Below, piece after piece: positions 60,744-64,000 of a DNA stretch of 64,000 bases. The DNA lies in contig NZ_LN898210.1 in NCBI RefSeq assembly GCF_001457795.1, positions 1 through 64,000 of the forward strand, given 5' to 3'. The notes beneath the pieces are model-generated. The model was not told the DNA's origin. It did no database searches and saw only the letters and a list, made by a program, of their open reading frames with translations. Made by a program: the position numbers and the translations under genes. Each line of letters starts with the position of its first letter. Position 1 is the first letter of the stretch. This stretch comes from Olsenella massiliensis. GTDB lineage: Bacteria; Actinomycetota; Coriobacteriia; Coriobacteriales; Atopobiaceae.

Positions 60744-62741
60744 TCATTCGAGCTCGAACGCTCCGGTATAGAGCTGGTAGTAGGTGCCCCCCTGGGCGAT
60801 GAGCTCATCGTGCGTGCCACGCTCTATGATGCGCCCGTGGTCAAGTACGATGATGACGTCGGAGTTGCGCACGGTCGAAAGTCGGTGAGCGATCACGAAG
60901 GTCGTGCGCCCTTGCATGAGGGCGTCCATGCCGCGTTGCACGATCTGCTCCGTGCGTGTGTCGATGGAGCTCGTGGCCTCGTCCAAGATCATGACCGGCG
61001 GATTGGCCACGGCAGCTCGCGCAATGGACAGAAGCTGTCGCTGACCCTGGGAAAGCTGGGAGGCGTTATCGGTGAGAAGGGTCCGGTAGCCCTGGGGCAG
61101 GCGCTCGATGAAGCTATCCGCCCCCGCAAGACGGGCGGCCGCCCGGCATTCCTCGTCCGTCGCGTCGAGGCGGCCATAGCGGATGTTGTCCATGACCGTG
61201 CCCGTGAAGAGGTTCACGTCCTGCAGGACGATGCCCAGCGAGCGGCGCAGGTCGGCCTTCCTTATTTTGTTGATGTTGATGCCGTCGTAGCGAATCTTGC
61301 CGTCGTCGATGTCGTAGAAGCGGTTGATGAGGTTGGTGATCGTCGTCTTGCCCGCGCCCGTCGCGCCAACGAAGGCGACCTTCTGCCCGGGCAGCGCGTA
61401 GAGCGATATGTCGTGCAGCACGATGTGATCCGGGCTGTAGCCAAAGTCAACGTGGTCAAGGACCACCTCTCCCTGAAGCGGGACGAGCGTGGTCGTGCCC
61501 TTTGCCCGATGCGGATGCCTCCAGGCCCAGCCCGTGCCGTCATTCGCGCTTCCGTGCCCATTGCCTTCGCACCTGTTGCCTTCGCACCCGTCGTCCTCAC
61601 GCACGAGCGTGACGTATCCGTCGTCAGCCTCGACGTCACGGTCGAGCAGGGCAAAGATGCGCTCGGCGCCGGCCAGGCCCATGACCACGAAGTTGACCTG
61701 CTGCGACACCTGTCCGATGGAGCCTGCGAAGCGCTTGGTGAGGTTGAGGTAGGGAACGACGATGTCGATGGACAGCGTCATGCCGCTGAGGGAGGGGTTG
61801 GGAAGTCCCACCGCCAGGAACAGGCCGCCGCAGAGCGCCACGAGCACATAGGCGAGGTTGCCAAGGTTCATGAGAATGGGCCCCAGGCTGTTGCCGTAGA
61901 TGTTGGCGTTCCTCGCCGCCTGGAACAGCTCCTCGTTGACGACGTCAAATCCCGCCTGCATGGCCGGTTCGTGCGAGAAGACCTTGATGACCTTCTGCCC
62001 GTTCATGGCCTCTTCGGCGAAGCCCTCGGCCTTGGCGAGCGAGACCTGCTGCGCCAGGAAGAAGCGCGCCGAGCGCCCGCCCATGAAGCGCACGAGCCAC
62101 CCCATCACGGCCACGAAGACGAGCACCACGAGCGAAAGCGGCAGCGAGAACCATGCCATGACGGCCAGCGTCGACGCCATCTGCAGGAACATCGAGAGAA
62201 GGTTGGGGAGCGCCTGGCTGATGAGCTGGCGCAGCGTATCGACGTCGTTCGTGTAGTGCGACATGATGTCGCCGTGCTTGGTGGTGTCAAAGTAGCTGAT
62301 CGGCAGCTTCTCCATGTGGTCAAACATCTGGTTGCGGACCTTCATGAGGGTGCCCTGGGTGACGACGGCGCCCAGCTGCGTCTGTATGGTGGTGCAGGAG
62401 AAGGCGACCACGTAGACGCCTATGAGCCTAAGAACGAGGGGGGCGATCTCCCGCTCTGCTCCCGCCCAGTCGCCCGCCGCCCAGTACCTTGACACGATCT
62501 CGAGGGCCCTCTGCATGAAGACGGAGGGAAGCGACGTCAGGATTGCCGCGACGAGGATGCACGCGGCCATGGCGGTGACATGCACGGGAAAGTAGCCAAA
62601 GACGAGCCTGAGGGTGCGTCCCAGGGTGGCCATGGGCCTGCCGGCGCCCCGCCCGCGCTTGTCGCCGAGGTTGAGGTTGGCGCGCTCATCGGAGACGAAC
62701 TGCCCCTCCGACTTGCCCTTGTTGGAGACGTTCTTACTCAT
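60744..62741 (-). CDS. Heterodimeric ABC exporter, second subunit
   Basis: A 665-residue half-transporter: an N-terminal transmembrane domain (six helices, about residues 45-360) and a C-terminal ATPase. Walker A is GATGAGKTT, the signature is LSQGQ instead of the canonical LSGGQ, Walker B is VMILDEATSSID with catalytic Glu, and the H-loop AHRLSTV has His. A Gly/Asp/Asn/Cys-rich insertion (EDDGCEGNRCEGNGHGSAND) separates the two parts. It overlaps the first subunit gene by 8 nt, and the start at 62741 has GGGAGG upstream. In heterodimers like BmrCD and TM287/288 the consensus subunit carries the working Walker B and a variant signature, as here. Substrate unknown. Confidence 0.9.
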   Translation of the reverse strand: MSKNVSNKGKSEGQFVSDERANLNLGDKRGRGAGRPMATLGRTLRLVFGYFPVHVTAMAACILVAAILTSLPSVFMQRALEIVSRYWAAGDWAGAEREIAPLVLRLIGVYVVAFSCTTIQTQLGAVVTQGTLMKVRNQMFDHMEKLPISYFDTTKHGDIMSHYTNDVDTLRQLISQALPNLLSMFLQMASTLAVMAWFSLPLSLVVLVFVAVMGWLVRFMGGRSARFFLAQQVSLAKAEGFAEEAMNGQKVIKVFSHEPAMQAGFDVVNEELFQAARNANIYGNSLGPILMNLGNLAYVLVALCGGLFLAVGLPNPSLSGMTLSIDIVVPYLNLTKRFAGSIGQVSQQVNFVVMGLAGAERIFALLDRDVEADDGYVTLVREDDGCEGNRCEGNGHGSANDGTGWAWRHPHRAKGTTTLVPLQGEVVLDHVDFGYSPDHIVLHDISLYALPGQKVAFVGATGAGKTTITNLINRFYDIDDGKIRYDGININKIRKADLRRSLGIVLQDVNLFTGTVMDNIRYGRLDATDEECRAAARLAGADSFIERLPQGYRTLLTDNASQLSQGQRQLLSIARAAVANPPVMILDEATSSIDTRTEQIVQRGMDALMQGRTTFVIAHRLSTVRNSDVIIVLDHGRIIERGTHDELIAQGGTYYQLYTGAFELE

Positions 62742-64000
62742 GGGACCCTCCCTGTCCCTGACCAGGGTCCTCGACGCCTGCCATGGCGCCCATCTTGAGG
62801 TCATGGGACTGCTTGTTCTGCGAGGTGTAGGTCTCGCGGTAGATGTCGTTGTCGCGAAGCAGCTCCTCGTGGGTGCCGATGGCGTCGATGCGCCCGTCAC
62901 GCATGACCACGATGCGGTCCGCGTCCTCCACGGAGCTCGTGCGCTGTGCGATGATGATCTTGGTCGTCTGGGGGACGAAGGTCATGAGACCCTGTCGGAT
63001 GAGCTTGTCGGTCTTGGTGTCCACGGCGCTGGTCGAGTCGTCGAGGACGAGGACCTTGGGGCGCCTGAGCAGGGCGCGTGCTATGCAGAGGCGCTGCTTC
63101 TGCCCGCCGGAGACATTGGTGCCCCCCTGCTCGACGTACGTGTCGTACTTCTTGGGCATGCGCTGGACGAACTCGTCGGCCTGGGCGAGCCTGGCGGCCT
63201 CGATGAGCTCCTCGTCCGTGGCGTCGGGGTTGCCCCAGAGCAGGTTCTCCCGGATGGTGCCCGAGAAGAGCACGTTGCGCTGAAGCACGACGGCAACCTC
63301 GCCCCGCAGGGTGTCCAGGTCGTACTCGCGCACGTCGCGCCCGCCCACCTTGACGGTGCCGTCGCTGACGTCATAGAGCCGGCTGATGAGCTGGATGAGT
63401 GTCGACTTTGACGAGCCGGTGCCGCCTATGATACCGATGACCTCGCCGCTTCGTATGTGGAGGTCGATGTCGTCCAGGGCCGGTCGCTCCGCGTCCCTGT
63501 CATAGGCAAAGCTCACGTGGTCAAAGTCCACCGAGCCGTCGAGCACGGTGTAGCGGGGGTGGTCTGGGTTTTTGATGTCCGGCGTCTCGACCAGCACCTC
63601 GCAGATGCGCCTGGAGCTCTCCTCCGACATGGTGACCATCACGAAGATCATGGAGAGCATCATGAGGCTTATGAGCATGGAGAAGCCGTAGGTGATGAGC
63701 GCGGACATCTGCCCCACCTGCATGGCCCTGCCGGCGGAGGACACGATCGCCATCGACCCGAAATAGATGACGAACGTGTAGATGACGTCGATGGCGAGGG
63801 TCATCATCGGGGCGTTGAGGGCGAAGATGCGCTCGATGTGCAAAAAGTCGTGACACAGGTCCAGGGAGGTCCGCCGAAAGCGCTCGCACTCGTAGTCCTC
63901 GCGCACGAACGACTTGACAACGCGGATGCCGCTGACGTTCTCCTCGACGAAGTCGTTGAGCGCGTCGTACTTCTTGAAGACTCGGCGAAACAGGGGCATG
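62734..64000 (-). CDS. Heterodimeric ABC exporter, first subunit (partial, runs off the right edge)
   Basis: The visible 421 residues are the end of the transmembrane domain and the whole ATPase domain; the N-terminal part lies beyond the window. Walker A reads GGTGSSKST (Ser for Gly), the signature VSGGQKQRL is complete, Walker B is VLVLDDSTSAVD with Asp in place of the catalytic Glu, and the H-loop is IIAQRTS with Gln in place of His. These changes define the degenerate-site subunit of a heterodimeric exporter. The next gene's start overlaps its stop. The Asp-rich, ATP-binding but weakly hydrolysing site is expected to hold nucleotide stably. Confidence 0.88.
   Translation of the reverse strand, partial: MPLFRRVFKKYDALNDFVEENVSGIRVVKSFVREDYECERFRRTSLDLCHDFLHIERIFALNAPMMTLAIDVIYTFVIYFGSMAIVSSAGRAMQVGQMSALITYGFSMLISLMMLSMIFVMVTMSEESSRRICEVLVETPDIKNPDHPRYTVLDGSVDFDHVSFAYDRDAERPALDDIDLHIRSGEVIGIIGGTGSSKSTLIQLISRLYDVSDGTVKVGGRDVREYDLDTLRGEVAVVLQRNVLFSGTIRENLLWGNPDATDEELIEAARLAQADEFVQRMPKKYDTYVEQGGTNVSGGQKQRLCIARALLRRPKVLVLDDSTSAVDTKTDKLIRQGLMTFVPQTTKIIIAQRTSSVEDADRIVVMRDGRIDAIGTHEELLRDNDIYRETYTSQNKQSHDLKMGAMAGVEDPGQGQGGSHE

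Overview
The window is high-GC (roughly two-thirds G+C), densely packed bacterial DNA. Gene content points to an anaerobic actinobacterium of the class Coriobacteriia, most likely Atopobiaceae (Olsenella/Atopobium-like). The pointers are secreted ricin-repeat/L,D-transpeptidase proteins, an AddAB-type nuclease, YfhO and ABC1 proteins, M20 Sapep dipeptidases and GTG/TTG starts with GGAGG-type ribosome sites. The taxonomic call is inference; there is no rRNA in the window.

Left part (1-13768), DNA replication and repair: the 3' half of an addB-like nuclease gene whose 5' part is missing, addA, dnaE, a catalytically degenerate NadE-like protein, and ruvC-ruvA-ruvB, translationally coupled, behind a clear LexA/SOS box. 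A small unrecognised gene follows.

Middle-left (13894-38075), cell envelope. Two large secreted proteins made of many ricin-type lectin repeats plus a C-terminal L,D-transpeptidase-like domain bracket a glycan cluster. It contains a YfhO-type membrane glycosyltransferase, a WecE-like amino-sugar transaminase, three different ATP-grasp enzymes, an ArnC/CsbB-like polyprenyl-phosphate glycosyltransferase, a small aminotransferase-fold protein, a two-subunit SMR-type flippase, a second DegT-type transaminase and a soluble glycosyltransferase. Together they suggest that an amino sugar is built, loaded on undecaprenyl phosphate, flipped and transferred to a surface polymer, with ATP-grasp enzymes probably attaching amino acids. 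This is the best candidate for an undescribed system here. It is followed by further glycosyltransferases, a DUF2304 protein and a large polytopic membrane protein.

Middle-right (38276-48373), housekeeping: a cold-shock protein, two paralogous Sapep dipeptidases, a radical-SAM gene split by a reverse-oriented fragment of what looks like a surface-protein gene, a small coiled-coil membrane protein, pncB, argS, a YdcF-family protein, tRNA-Ala(CGC) with its terminator, and a HAD phosphatase.

Right part (48616-64000): a TPR membrane protein, a polysaccharide deacetylase, a DUF1015 protein, a HAD phosphatase, a phasin-like/ABC1-kinase pair, an RlpA-like secreted protein, a Tat-lipoprotein cyclophilin, an AbiEi-like protein preceded by an AT-rich region with a 19-bp perfect inverted repeat, and a heterodimeric ABC exporter (second gene running off the right edge). 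No intergenic stretch exceeds about 300 bp, and no CRISPR array, rRNA, integrase or transposase gene was seen.
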